This document shows, in pieces, positions 17,342-26,692 of a stretch of DNA of 64,000 bases. The stretch is from Geobacteraceae bacterium GWC2_55_20. GTDB taxonomy: Bacteria > Desulfobacterota > Desulfuromonadia > Geobacterales > Pseudopelobacteraceae. Within the stretch, counting starts at the first letter, position 1; every line of letters begins with the position of its first letter. A program made the translations under genes and the position numbers. The stretch covers positions 19,862 through 83,861 of the forward strand of contig MGZK01000008.1 of NCBI GenBank assembly GCA_001802125.1, in the 5' to 3' direction. Under the pieces are notes generated by a model. It saw only the letters and a program-made list of their open reading frames with translations. It had not been told where the DNA came from and searched no databases.

Positions 17342-17356
17342 TGGCACGATATCTGA
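17342..17356 (+). promoter_or_regulatory. Sigma-54-type promoter of the cusCBA unit
   Basis: TGGCAC-GATAT-CTGA. The -24 element is perfect and the -12 element is weak (CTGA for TTGC), ending in TGA like copy A. About 74 bp downstream of the second GAATATTC block and 42 bases before the cusC-like start codon. Confidence 0.5.
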
Positions 17357-17397
17357 TATACTCATTTCGTCATAAACCACGTAAATCAGGGGCGGCC

Positions 17398-18771
17398 ATG
17401 AAAAACTTTTTTGTCGTAGTAGCCACAACGCTCATCTTTACCAACTGCGCTCTCGCCGAAGAGCCCAAGCCCGTTGAAAACCTTTCCAATCTCGTCTCCA
17501 ACGCGCTGACCAACAACCCGGAGCTGAAAGCGTCCCAGTCCCGCTGGCAGATGTTTGCCAATAAGTCCAGGCAGGCATCAAGCCTGGAAGATCCGATGTT
17601 CATGTTCAAACTTCAGAATATGCTGGTTCGCGAACCTTTTGTTTTCAACAAAGACCCCCAATCCGCCAAGGTGATCGGCATCTCTCAGCAACTCCCCTTC
17701 TGGGGCAAGCGGGCCATCAAGCAGGAGGTCGCCAACTACGAGGCCGAATCCTTTAAATGGTCCATTGAAGAACGCAAGCTTGAGCTGACCCGAATGGTCA
17801 AGGAAACCTACTACCAACTTTGGGCCGTCGATAAGGGTTTGGAGATTGTTGACAAGAATCTGAAGATCCTGGCCGACTTTGTGACCATTACCGAGTCAAA
17901 GTATTCGGTAGGTCAGGGGGTACAGCAGGACATTTACAAGGCCGGCCTGGAAAAATCCAGGATGCTCGACATGCAGATAACCCTCAAACAGCAGCGAAAA
18001 AGTCTGGAAGCCAACCTCAATTACCTCCTCTATCGCCCCGGAAATACCCCGGTAGGCACCATCGCGGATTTCTCGCTGCCGCTACTCCCGCTCACCGCCG
18101 AACAACTGAATCAGACCGCCCATGACAAGCGCCCCCAGGTAAAAAGTCTGATCAGCCTGGCAAACAAGGGGCAGGCGTCTCACCGCCTGGCGCAAAAGGA
18201 ATTCTATCCCGACTTCAACCTCTCCTTCGAGTATATGTTCAAGGAAGCCATTTCGACCGATATGGTAAGCGATCCCGGCTATGACATGTTTACCGTCGGA
18301 GTAACCTTCAACCTGCCCTTCCAGCAGCAACGCCGCCGGGCGATGCTGGCCGAATCGACATCCGAGACAAACATGGCGACGGAAGAGTTAAACGGCTTGA
18401 AGAACAACATCTCGTATACAATCAACGACACTCTTGCCCAGTTGGATCGCCGCAGAAAACTGGTGGAACTCTACAGGGGAGGCATCATCCCGCAGGCGGA
18501 ACAATCCCTGGAATCAGCCGTGATCAGTTATCGGGTGAGTAAAGTGGATTTTTTGACGCTCCTTGACGGAAGAATGACCCTGTTCAACTACGAGCGGGAA
18601 CTTTACGAGTCACAGGCAGAGTATATGATGAAACTGGCACAGCTTGAAGCGGCTGTCGGAATCGATCTGGTATCAGCTCCTGTATTGCAGATGACAGCAC
18701 CGCTGGCTGCCGTGCCGGAGCAGGCGCCATCACAGGCAGCACCGGCTTCCGGGCACATTCAACATCATTAA
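17398..18771 (+). CDS. TolC-family outer-membrane efflux protein (CusC-like)
   Basis: A 457-residue protein with a signal peptide (cleavage after A-L-A) and the two-repeat outer-membrane efflux protein domain: long helical hairpins (about 60-215 and 260-430) separated by short beta stretches that form the barrel. It carries substrate across the outer membrane for the RND pump encoded next. The start is placed at 17398 because it begins a proper signal peptide and has a GGGGCGG site; earlier in-frame starts overlap the promoter. First of a cusC-cusB-cusA unit. The last ~35 residues are low-complexity Ala/Pro/Gln ending in His-rich HIQHH. Confidence 0.88.
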   Translation: MKNFFVVVATTLIFTNCALAEEPKPVENLSNLVSNALTNNPELKASQSRWQMFANKSRQASSLEDPMFMFKLQNMLVREPFVFNKDPQSAKVIGISQQLPFWGKRAIKQEVANYEAESFKWSIEERKLELTRMVKETYYQLWAVDKGLEIVDKNLKILADFVTITESKYSVGQGVQQDIYKAGLEKSRMLDMQITLKQQRKSLEANLNYLLYRPGNTPVGTIADFSLPLLPLTAEQLNQTAHDKRPQVKSLISLANKGQASHRLAQKEFYPDFNLSFEYMFKEAISTDMVSDPGYDMFTVGVTFNLPFQQQRRRAMLAESTSETNMATEELNGLKNNISYTINDTLAQLDRRRKLVELYRGGIIPQAEQSLESAVISYRVSKVDFLTLLDGRMTLFNYERELYESQAEYMMKLAQLEAAVGIDLVSAPVLQMTAPLAAVPEQAPSQAAPASGHIQHH

Positions 18772-18795
18772 AATTCACGATACCGAGGTACGGCC

Positions 18796-20262
18796 ATGGC
18801 CCTGAACAAAAAAATCGCAATCCCCCTGGCAATCCTGATCATCTCCGTTTCTGTCGCTGGAGGCTGGCTCTACAAAAATGGCTGGTTCAAGGATGATGGT
18901 GGTGGTCATTCAAAGCTTGAACACAAAGTTCAGCTCTGGACCTGTTCCATGCACCCCTTCATCATCAAGGACAAGCCAGGCACCTGCCCGATCTGCGGCA
19001 TGGAACTGATCAAGAAGCTTGATGATGCAGCTGTTGCCGGCACACCCCAGACTCCGGAGCAGAAGCAGCAGGCCGATATGCTCGGTCACGTCTCGCTCTC
19101 TCCGACCCAGCGGGTAATGGCCAATGTCGCCACCGTGGAGGCGAAACAAGCCGCACTGAACAAGGAGATCAACGCCGTCGGTATCGTGCAGTTCGACCAG
19201 TCGCGGCAGGCCAAGGTCACCGCCTGGATCGCCGGCCGCATCGACAGACTGCATGTCAACAAAGTCGGCGATATTGTCAGCAAGGATAAACCGGTAGCCG
19301 AAGTCTATTCCCCCGACCTGGTTGCCACCCAGCAGGAATACCTGCTGGCGGTCAAGAGCCGTGAGCAGCTGAAGAATTCACCGATTCCCTCCATTTCCCA
19401 GAATGGAGAAGGTCTGGTGGCATCGGCCAAACAGCGCCTGTTGCTCTTCGGAGTCAAGGAGAGTCAGATCGCCGAATTGGAAGCGTCGGGCAAGCCTAAT
19501 ATCAGGCTTCCTATCTACACACCGCTTTCCGGTGTAGTGATTGAAAAGATGATGCAGCAGGGGCAGTATGTCAACACCGGCGAGGTACTGTTTAACATCG
19601 CCGATCTTTCCAGAGTCTGGGTCGAAGTGGAAGTTTATGAGAACGAGTTCCCCAACATCCATATCGGACAACAGGTAGAGATTCGCTCCCAGTCGTTTCC
19701 CGGCAGACCGTTCAGCGGAAAAATCGCCTACATCTATCCCTTCCTTGACCCCAAAACCAGGACTGTCAAGGCCCGGGTGGAGATGGCCAATCCCGGTATG
19801 AAGCTGAAGCCCGATATGTTCGTCAATGCAATCATCAAGGTGCCGCTTGGCTCGGCAATTGTCGTACCGGTTACCGCGGTCATTGACACCGGAAAGCGTC
19901 AAGTAGTCTGGGTGGAAACTTCGACTGGGATGTTCGAGCCGCGTGATGTCCAGGTCGGACAGACAAGTAATGACAAAATACAGATTCTGTCGGGCCTCAA
20001 ATCGGGCGATAAAGTGGCGGTGTCCGGCGGCTACCTGATCGACTCTGAATCGCAACTGAAGGGTGGCGGTGGTGTGGACCATAGTCAGCATACCGGCGGG
20101 GGCAAGCCGGAGGCTAAGGGGCAGCAACCAGTACCGGCTGCAGGTTCCCAAAAGCCTCAGGGTGAACATGAAGGGCATGGTTCCGCACCGGCGCAACCTG
20201 CCAAACCTGCACCATCGGCACCGGCGAAGAAGTCTCTGAAAATGGATGACATGAAAATGTAA
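18796..20262 (+). CDS. cusB: RND periplasmic adaptor with heavy-metal-binding domain (CusB-like)
   Basis: A 488-residue membrane-fusion protein. One N-terminal anchor (about 8-28) is followed by a heavy-metal-binding domain with WTCSMHPFI and GTCPICGMEL (about 50-75), then the barrel-sandwich and helical hairpin (about 115-240) and beta-barrel domains (about 250-390). The C-terminal ~80 residues are His/Gly/Pro/Lys-rich and end with DDMKM. CusB passes Cu(I)/Ag(I) to CusA. Here the extra Cys-Met-His binding domain and the Met/His tail are features of the metal-specific (HME) adaptors. A 24-bp gap follows the TolC-like gene. Confidence 0.9.
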   Translation: MALNKKIAIPLAILIISVSVAGGWLYKNGWFKDDGGGHSKLEHKVQLWTCSMHPFIIKDKPGTCPICGMELIKKLDDAAVAGTPQTPEQKQQADMLGHVSLSPTQRVMANVATVEAKQAALNKEINAVGIVQFDQSRQAKVTAWIAGRIDRLHVNKVGDIVSKDKPVAEVYSPDLVATQQEYLLAVKSREQLKNSPIPSISQNGEGLVASAKQRLLLFGVKESQIAELEASGKPNIRLPIYTPLSGVVIEKMMQQGQYVNTGEVLFNIADLSRVWVEVEVYENEFPNIHIGQQVEIRSQSFPGRPFSGKIAYIYPFLDPKTRTVKARVEMANPGMKLKPDMFVNAIIKVPLGSAIVVPVTAVIDTGKRQVVWVETSTGMFEPRDVQVGQTSNDKIQILSGLKSGDKVAVSGGYLIDSESQLKGGGGVDHSQHTGGGKPEAKGQQPVPAAGSQKPQGEHEGHGSAPAQPAKPAPSAPAKKSLKMDDMKM

Positions 20263-20314
20263 GTTTTAATCCCCCGGTGTCAAAGGTGGACTTCAAGCCC
20301 GACAAGGATCTCAC

Positions 20315-23300
20315 ATGATAGAAAAGATTATTGAATATTCCGCCCGCAACCGGGTCATTATCCTGATGATGTTCGGATTGATCATCGCCTGGGGGACCTG
20401 GTCGGTTTACAAGACCCCGGTGGATGCGATTCCGGACCTGTCCGACAATCAGGTGATTGTCTTCACCGACTATCCGGGTCGTTCGCCGCAGGTGGTGGAG
20501 GACCAGGTCACCTATCCGCTGGCTGTCAACCTGCAGGGATTGCCCCAAGTGCGGGCGGTACGGGCTTCCTCGGCTTTCGGCTTCTCGATGATCTACGTGA
20601 TCTTCGAGGACAAGGCGGATATATACTGGGCGCGAACCCGCGTGCTGGAACGCCTGAACTACGCCGCCTCCCTGCTTCCTGCCGGCGTGGTTCCGACCCT
20701 CGGTCCGGACGGTACCGGCGTTGGGCACGTCTTCTGGTACACGATCGAAGGCAAGGGCTATGATCTGGAACAGCTGCGAACCCTGCAGGACTGGTTCGTA
20801 CGCTATCAACTCAATACCGTTCAGGGTGTCGCCGAGGTTGCCTCTATCGGCGGACTGGTGCGTGAGTACCAGATTGACCTGGACCCCAACAAACTGTTTG
20901 CCTACAACATCAAGGTGGCCAAGGTCATGGATGCGGTCAAGGCCTCCAACAAGGATGTGGGGGGCAAGCTGATTGAACAGGCCGATGCCGAATATCTGAT
21001 CCGTGGGCGCGGCTATGTCAAATCCAAGGAAGACCTGGAGAACATTGTCGTCGGCGCGGACATGCGCGGCACGCCGATCTATGTCAAGAACCTGGGAACG
21101 GTGCAGACCGGCGGAGCAATCCGGCGCGGTCTGCTGGAGATGAACGGCGAAGGTGAATCAGTGGGCGGCATTGTCGTCATGCGCTACGGCGAGAATGCCA
21201 AGGACGTCATCGATCGGGTCAAGGTCAAGATCAAGGAACTGGAGAAGGGGCTGCCTCCCGGTGTCAGGATCATGGTCTCCTATGACCGCTCAGACTTGAT
21301 TCAGCGGGCAATTGATACCCTGAAGAAAAATTTGCTGGAGGAATCAGTTGTCGTTTCTCTGGTAATACTCGTCTTTCTATTGCACTTCCAGAGCGCCCTG
21401 GTAATCGTATTGACCCTGCCGATCTCAGTGCTGATCGCTTTCATAACCATGAAGCTCATGGGCGTCAGCTCCAATATCATGTCGCTGGGCGGTATTGCCA
21501 TAGCCATAGGCGTGTTGGTGGACGCCGGGGTCATCATGGTGGAAAACTGCTATCGCCATCTCTCCGAGATGCCTCCGGAGGATCGGGCAAGCAAGCGATT
21601 GGAGACAGTCATTGCTTCAGCCAAGCAGGTTGGCCGGGCCATTTTCTTCTCCCTGGCGATCATCGTACTCTCTTTTGTGCCGGTCTTTCTTCTGGAAGGT
21701 CAAGAAGGAAAACTGTTCCATCCACTCGCTTTCACCAAGACCTTCTCCATGATGGGGTCTGCCCTGATTGCCATTACTCTGGTACCGGTGTTGATGTATT
21801 ACTTCATGCGGGGCAAAATGCCGCCCGAGAGTTCCAACCCGATCTCGACCTTCTTCATCAAGTTGTATTCGCCGGTTATTCGTTGGGTGCTTGTCTGGAA
21901 AAAGACCACCATTGCCCTTAACGTAGTGGCCCTGCTGGTTGCCGTGCCGATGTTCATGAAGCTGGGAAGTGAGTTCATGCCGCCATTGGATGAAGGGTCA
22001 CTGCTCTATATGCCGGTCACACTTCCCAACGTCTCGATCACCGAGGCCAAGCGGATTATCCAGGTGCAGGACCGGATCATCAAAGCCGTACCCGAGGTTG
22101 AACATGTTCTGGGCAAGGTAGGTCGTGCCGAGACCTCTACAGATCCGGCACCGGTTTCCATGTTTGAAAGCATCATTATATTGAAGCCGAAAGACCAATG
22201 GCGTCCGGGAATCAAGAAGGCCGATATCGTTGCGGAACTGGATACCAAGCTCCGACAGATCGGTGTCAGAAATGGCTGGACTCAGCCGATCATCAACCGC
22301 ATTAACATGCTCTCCACCGGTGTCAGAACAGATCTGGGGGTCAAAATATTTGGTAATGACCTGAATGTACTCAAAGATCTGGCGATTCAGACAGAAGCGA
22401 TTCTAAAACCGATCAACGGCGCGGCCGACGTTGTAGCCGAGCGGGTCACCGGCGGCAATTACATCGACATCGATATCGACCGAGAAGCGGCGGCTCGCTA
22501 TGGCGTGAACGTCGGGGATATTCAGGATGTCATTGAAACCGCATTGGGTGGCGAAATGCTCTCCACTACGGTAGAGGGACGCAACCGCTTCCCGATCCGC
22601 ATCCGCTACCTGCGCGACTACCGCGACAATATCCCGGCCATTCGCCGCATTCTGGTGGCAGGAATGGATGGCGCCCAGGTGCCACTCTCACTGGTGACAA
22701 AACTGAAGATATCCACCGGTGCGCCGGAGATCAACAGCGAGGGTGGATTGTTACGTTCACTGGTATTTCTGAATGTCCGCGGGCGTGACATGGGCGGTTT
22801 CGTAACCGAGGCCAAACAGGTTCTGGAAAAGAATCTCAAGCTACCTCCCGGCTATTACGTAGCCTGGTCCGGGCAGTGGGAGAACCAGATCCGCGCCAAG
22901 GCCCGCCTGCAGATGCTGGTACCGATCGGCATCGTTATCATTTTCATCCTGCTCTACTTCACCTTCCACTCGGCCCTGGAGGCGAGCATGGTCATGCTCT
23001 CGGTGCCATTTGCCCTGGTGGGAGGGGTCTATCTGGTCTCGGCTCTGGGCTACAACCTGTCGGTGGCGGTCTGGGTTGGCTTTATTGCTCTGTACGGCAT
23101 CGCCGTGGAGACCGGGGTGGTGATGGTGATTTACCTGCACGAGGCCCTGGACAAGAAACTGATCAATGGCCCCTGTACGGAACAGGATATTTACGATGCT
23201 ACCTTCGAGGGAGCGGTGCTCCGCCTGCGTCCCAAGCTGATGACTGTCGCCGTCGCTCTCCTCGGCCTGCTTCCGATCATGTGGTCAACCGGCACCGGTG

Positions 23301-23452
23301 CCGATGTAATGAAGCCGATTGCCGCCCCGATGATCGGCGGCATGATCTCATCAGCCGTGCATGTATTGATCATGACGCCGGTCATATTCGTATTGATGAA
23401 GAAAAGGGATTTGAAAAAAGGAAAACTGCATTACTCGGGAATGAAGCATTAA
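20315..23452 (+). CDS. cusA: Heavy-metal efflux RND pump, Cu(I)/Ag(I) type (CusA-like)
   Basis: A 1045-residue RND transporter, the standard length. Twelve membrane segments flank two periplasmic loops. All three Met ligands of CusA are present by position: LLYMP, PVSMFES and RINMLSTGV. The transmembrane-4 region reads AIAIGVLVDAGVIMVEN, with the Asp expected of the Cu/Ag (HME-4) class. This supports export of Cu(I)/Ag(I) from periplasm or cytoplasm, driven by protons, with the preceding cusC and cusB genes. The ATG is preceded by AAGGATC. Confidence 0.93.
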   Translation: MIEKIIEYSARNRVIILMMFGLIIAWGTWSVYKTPVDAIPDLSDNQVIVFTDYPGRSPQVVEDQVTYPLAVNLQGLPQVRAVRASSAFGFSMIYVIFEDKADIYWARTRVLERLNYAASLLPAGVVPTLGPDGTGVGHVFWYTIEGKGYDLEQLRTLQDWFVRYQLNTVQGVAEVASIGGLVREYQIDLDPNKLFAYNIKVAKVMDAVKASNKDVGGKLIEQADAEYLIRGRGYVKSKEDLENIVVGADMRGTPIYVKNLGTVQTGGAIRRGLLEMNGEGESVGGIVVMRYGENAKDVIDRVKVKIKELEKGLPPGVRIMVSYDRSDLIQRAIDTLKKNLLEESVVVSLVILVFLLHFQSALVIVLTLPISVLIAFITMKLMGVSSNIMSLGGIAIAIGVLVDAGVIMVENCYRHLSEMPPEDRASKRLETVIASAKQVGRAIFFSLAIIVLSFVPVFLLEGQEGKLFHPLAFTKTFSMMGSALIAITLVPVLMYYFMRGKMPPESSNPISTFFIKLYSPVIRWVLVWKKTTIALNVVALLVAVPMFMKLGSEFMPPLDEGSLLYMPVTLPNVSITEAKRIIQVQDRIIKAVPEVEHVLGKVGRAETSTDPAPVSMFESIIILKPKDQWRPGIKKADIVAELDTKLRQIGVRNGWTQPIINRINMLSTGVRTDLGVKIFGNDLNVLKDLAIQTEAILKPINGAADVVAERVTGGNYIDIDIDREAAARYGVNVGDIQDVIETALGGEMLSTTVEGRNRFPIRIRYLRDYRDNIPAIRRILVAGMDGAQVPLSLVTKLKISTGAPEINSEGGLLRSLVFLNVRGRDMGGFVTEAKQVLEKNLKLPPGYYVAWSGQWENQIRAKARLQMLVPIGIVIIFILLYFTFHSALEASMVMLSVPFALVGGVYLVSALGYNLSVAVWVGFIALYGIAVETGVVMVIYLHEALDKKLINGPCTEQDIYDATFEGAVLRLRPKLMTVAVALLGLLPIMWSTGTGADVMKPIAAPMIGGMISSAVHVLIMTPVIFVLMKKRDLKKGKLHYSGMKH

Positions 23453-23477
23453 CGTAATCAAAACCGTCGGTGTCTAT

Positions 23478-24611
23478 GTGGAAGAAGAAAACAAAAAATC
23501 CGACACAGCAGTTGACGAAATGTTTGAGATGTCATCGACCTCCACTAAAATCACGACAATAGCGGCCGCAGTAATAGTTGTTATCTGTTGCGGGCTTTTC
23601 CTGATAATGATGTTGTTACGTAGAAGTGTTCTACCATTGCCAAAATTGGCAGAGAATGTTGCATTGATTGCCTCCGGTGACCTTCAGGTTGAGATTGCAA
23701 CATCTGGGAAAGATGAAGTTGCGCAGTTGTCATTCGGTATCAAGAATATGACGGAAAAATTGCGGGGCATACTCACCCAGATTTCACAGACATCTACTCA
23801 AGTCGCTTCGGCAGCCAACCAACTGAATTCAACTGCCGAGCAAATCGCTACCGGAGCCGAAGAGGTTGCCGCTCAATCAGCAACAGTTGCAACTGCCGGT
23901 GAAGAGATGTCGGCCACATCCGGTGACATCGCCCAGAACTGCCAGATGGCGGCTGAAGGGGCTCAGCGGGCAACACAATCAGCACAAAACGGTTCAGGTG
24001 TCGTGGAAAATACCGTGGCGGTCATGGGGCAGATTGCTGAGAAAGTTCAGGAGACAGCCAGAACGGTAGAGAGTCTAGGGGCACGCTCTGACCAGATTGG
24101 CAACATTATCGGCACCATTGAGGATATCGCCGACCAGACCAACCTGCTTGCACTTAATGCTGCTATTGAAGCTGCCCGTGCTGGTGAGCAAGGTCGAGGT
24201 TTTGCAGTCGTTGCTGACGAGGTTCGTGCTCTGGCTGAGCGTACTACCCATGCCACCAAAGAGATTAGCGAAATGATAAAGGCGATACAGAAGGAGACCA
24301 GAGGTGCTGTTATTGTCATGGAACAGGGGGTGCAACAGGTTGAAGCAGGTACAGTAGAAGCGGCAAAATCGGGTGATGCTCTTCGAGATATTCTGGAACA
24401 GATTAACTCCGTAGCCATGCAGGTCAATCAGATAGCCACTGCTGCTGAAGAACAGACAGCAACAACCAGTGAAATTTCCAGCAATATGCACCAAATTACT
24501 GAAGTGGTGCAGCAAACATCACATGGGGCACAGGAATCCGCCACGGCGGCGGCACAACTGAATGGCAACGCTGAAGAACTACAGAGATTGGTAGGTCAGT
24601 TTAAGTTGTGA
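23478..24611 (+). CDS. Methyl-accepting chemotaxis protein lacking its sensor domain
   Basis: A 377-residue receptor-like protein starting at GTG 23478. It has one membrane segment (about 25-48), a HAMP domain (about 50-105) and a full signalling domain with the hairpin tip (about 235-265, IADQTNLLALNAAIEAARAG divided by its two helices). A normal receptor has two membrane segments around a periplasmic domain. Here the frame stays open upstream into the end of cusA and the region just before the start (INVIKTVGVYVEEEN) also looks like receptor sequence, so the gene is probably a 5'-truncated remnant fused to the end of the efflux operon. It could still be made as a single-pass receptor. Confidence 0.7.
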   Translation: MEEENKKSDTAVDEMFEMSSTSTKITTIAAAVIVVICCGLFLIMMLLRRSVLPLPKLAENVALIASGDLQVEIATSGKDEVAQLSFGIKNMTEKLRGILTQISQTSTQVASAANQLNSTAEQIATGAEEVAAQSATVATAGEEMSATSGDIAQNCQMAAEGAQRATQSAQNGSGVVENTVAVMGQIAEKVQETARTVESLGARSDQIGNIIGTIEDIADQTNLLALNAAIEAARAGEQGRGFAVVADEVRALAERTTHATKEISEMIKAIQKETRGAVIVMEQGVQQVEAGTVEAAKSGDALRDILEQINSVAMQVNQIATAAEEQTATTSEISSNMHQITEVVQQTSHGAQESATAAAQLNGNAEELQRLVGQFKL

Positions 24612-24703
24612 CAATGAAAAACTGGGATTTTTTTCATTCACTGCGTAGCAAACGATGGGGGTTGTAAAATAGATTGTGTAAGTGGCTATACATCGAGCTT
24701 ACC

Positions 24704-24721
24704 GCTCAATAACGATTGAGC
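24704..24721. promoter_or_regulatory. Inverted repeat upstream of hybrid kinase
   Basis: GCTCAAT-AACG-ATTGAGC, a perfect 7-bp inverted repeat 28-45 bases before the start codon at 24749. It may be an operator or a leader hairpin; there is no T-run. Not assigned to a regulator. Confidence 0.25.
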
Positions 24722-24748
24722 AAATAAAGTCAGACAAAAGAAGGAACT

Positions 24749-26692
24749 ATGGATTCAAATCGAATTGATAGCGTAAATTTGGATATGCAAAATTTCACTC
24801 AGCGTGAGCAGAAGTTGTTGTTTTCTCCGCTGAAACTGGTTGCAGCACTGGTGTTTTGTATATTTACCGTGGAATTTCTCGTCATGGTTCTGTTGCATAA
24901 CCTGCCCACGCTTTCTCCCGTATCGGAATTTCTGCTGGATGCCTTCTTGCTGTCAGTAGCCCTCTGCCCAGTACTGTTCTTTATGCTGCTGCGACCGTTG
25001 CAGCACCTGGTTGCTCAGTATCATGTCAACGTACACAAGTTAACAACCCATAAAGATCAACTTGAGCTTGAGGTAAAGTCGCGCACGGCTGAATTGGACC
25101 TGATGGTGCAACAACTGCGTGATGAAATTATCGAGAAAGACAGGGCCAAAGACTCCTTGAGCAAAAACACGGTTTATTTGGAAGCAATTATAGAATCTAT
25201 TGCCAGCCCGCTTTTCTTCAAGGATGAAAAGGGGCACTATCTTGGGTGCAATTCACTTTTCTGCGACTTCATCGGACTTACCAAACAGCAGATCATCGGT
25301 TCTTCCGTGTTCGATGTTGCTCAGCCTGAGTTGGCTGAGGTCTACCATCGCGCTGACCTGGAACTTATGGAGAACAGAGGGGCACAGACGTACGAGACAC
25401 AGGTGCGCTATGCAGACGGGTCGCTGCACGATATCGTGTTCAACAAATCGACAATCCTGCACCGTGATGGCCAGGTGGGCGGCCTGGTCGGGGTAATGCT
25501 GGACATAACCGCGCTCAAACAGGCCGAGGCGGAAAAGGAAAAACTGACGCAACAACTGTTGCATTCACAGAAGATCGAGTCCATTGGTCGCCTTGCAGCT
25601 GGATTGGCTCACGACTTCAACAACCTGCTTACGCCTATCATCGGATATGGAGAGATGATTCGAAAGTCATCCGAGTCGGATGAGCGTACAACTAAAAGAG
25701 TAAGTGGCATCCTAGATGCTGCCGCCAAGGCACGTGACCTGAACCGCCAGTTGCTGGCCTTTGGGCGTAAACAACATCTGGATATGAAGCTGCTCGACTT
25801 GAATCAGGTCATCGAGTCATTCAACTCCATTCTGAGCCGTACGATCCGTGAGGACATATCCATCTCCCTGCAACTTGATGTGTCGCTAGGAAGCATCATG
25901 GCCGACAAAAGTCAGTTGGAACAAATTCTCATGAACCTGGCGATCAACGCTCAGGATTCCATATCCGACAACGGAAAGCTGATCATAGAGACGGCCAACA
26001 TTACCCTCTCCCAGTTACCTGTCGGGAATTTCAACCTTAAACCCGGTGATTATATCCTGCTCATGGTCAGCGACAACGGCTGCGGCATGGATGCCGAAAC
26101 CGTAAGTCACATCTTTGAGCCGTTTTACACCACCAAGCCGGTGGGACATGGAACGGGGCTCGGATTGGCGACAGTCTATGGCATAATTAGCCAGCATGGC
26201 GGCACTATCAACGTGTACAGCGAACCTGGTTACGGTACGACTTTCAAGCTGTATTTCCCCAGACTTGATGAATGCCTTCCTGTGGAGGTTATGGCCGGAA
26301 AGACTGAGGAGGTAGTTCTCCATCGAGGCCGAACCATCATGGTTGTAGAGGACAATGTCATGGTACGGGAAATGACGTGTGAGTTACTGAATACTGCCGC
26401 CTACATCGTGCTGGAAGCCGACAGCGCTGAACAGGCGATCAAACTTTTACAGAGTCACGGCAAGCCAATAGATCTGCTCCTCAGCGACGTCATCATGCCA
26501 GTAATGAACGGGCCGGCCATGTATGAACTATTAAAGACGTTTCAAGCCGATCTCAAGGTACTGTATATGACTGGCTACAGTGAGAATATTTTTTCATCCA
26601 GTGGAACCGGCGATGACAGTATCAACTACATACGGAAACCTTTTACCCCCAACGCTCTGTTTGACGAGATAGACAAACTTTTAAGTAATTAA
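24749..26692 (+). CDS. PAS-domain hybrid histidine kinase with C-terminal receiver
   Basis: A 647-residue membrane kinase. Two closely spaced membrane segments (about 28-50 and 58-80) are followed by a coiled coil, a PAS domain (about 140-255), a HisKA dimerisation domain with the phospho-accepting His in AAGLAHDFNNLLT, an ATPase domain (NLAINAQDS, GCGMD, GTGLGLATVYG) and a receiver (VVEDN, LLLSDVIMPVMNGP with the phospho-Asp, YMTGYS, KPFTP). There is no DNA-binding domain. AAGGAACT precedes the ATG. The partner regulator is not next to it; it lies in the metal island but a metal-sensing role is only inferred from position. Confidence 0.88.
   Translation: MDSNRIDSVNLDMQNFTQREQKLLFSPLKLVAALVFCIFTVEFLVMVLLHNLPTLSPVSEFLLDAFLLSVALCPVLFFMLLRPLQHLVAQYHVNVHKLTTHKDQLELEVKSRTAELDLMVQQLRDEIIEKDRAKDSLSKNTVYLEAIIESIASPLFFKDEKGHYLGCNSLFCDFIGLTKQQIIGSSVFDVAQPELAEVYHRADLELMENRGAQTYETQVRYADGSLHDIVFNKSTILHRDGQVGGLVGVMLDITALKQAEAEKEKLTQQLLHSQKIESIGRLAAGLAHDFNNLLTPIIGYGEMIRKSSESDERTTKRVSGILDAAAKARDLNRQLLAFGRKQHLDMKLLDLNQVIESFNSILSRTIREDISISLQLDVSLGSIMADKSQLEQILMNLAINAQDSISDNGKLIIETANITLSQLPVGNFNLKPGDYILLMVSDNGCGMDAETVSHIFEPFYTTKPVGHGTGLGLATVYGIISQHGGTINVYSEPGYGTTFKLYFPRLDECLPVEVMAGKTEEVVLHRGRTIMVVEDNVMVREMTCELLNTAAYIVLEADSAEQAIKLLQSHGKPIDLLLSDVIMPVMNGPAMYELLKTFQADLKVLYMTGYSENIFSSSGTGDDSINYIRKPFTPNALFDEIDKLLSN

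Noticed and set aside
20328..20345. GAATATTCCG block near the cusA start resembling the activator site
   Set aside because: It is a single copy within the coding sequence (I-E-Y-S) with no second block or -24/-12 element after it.
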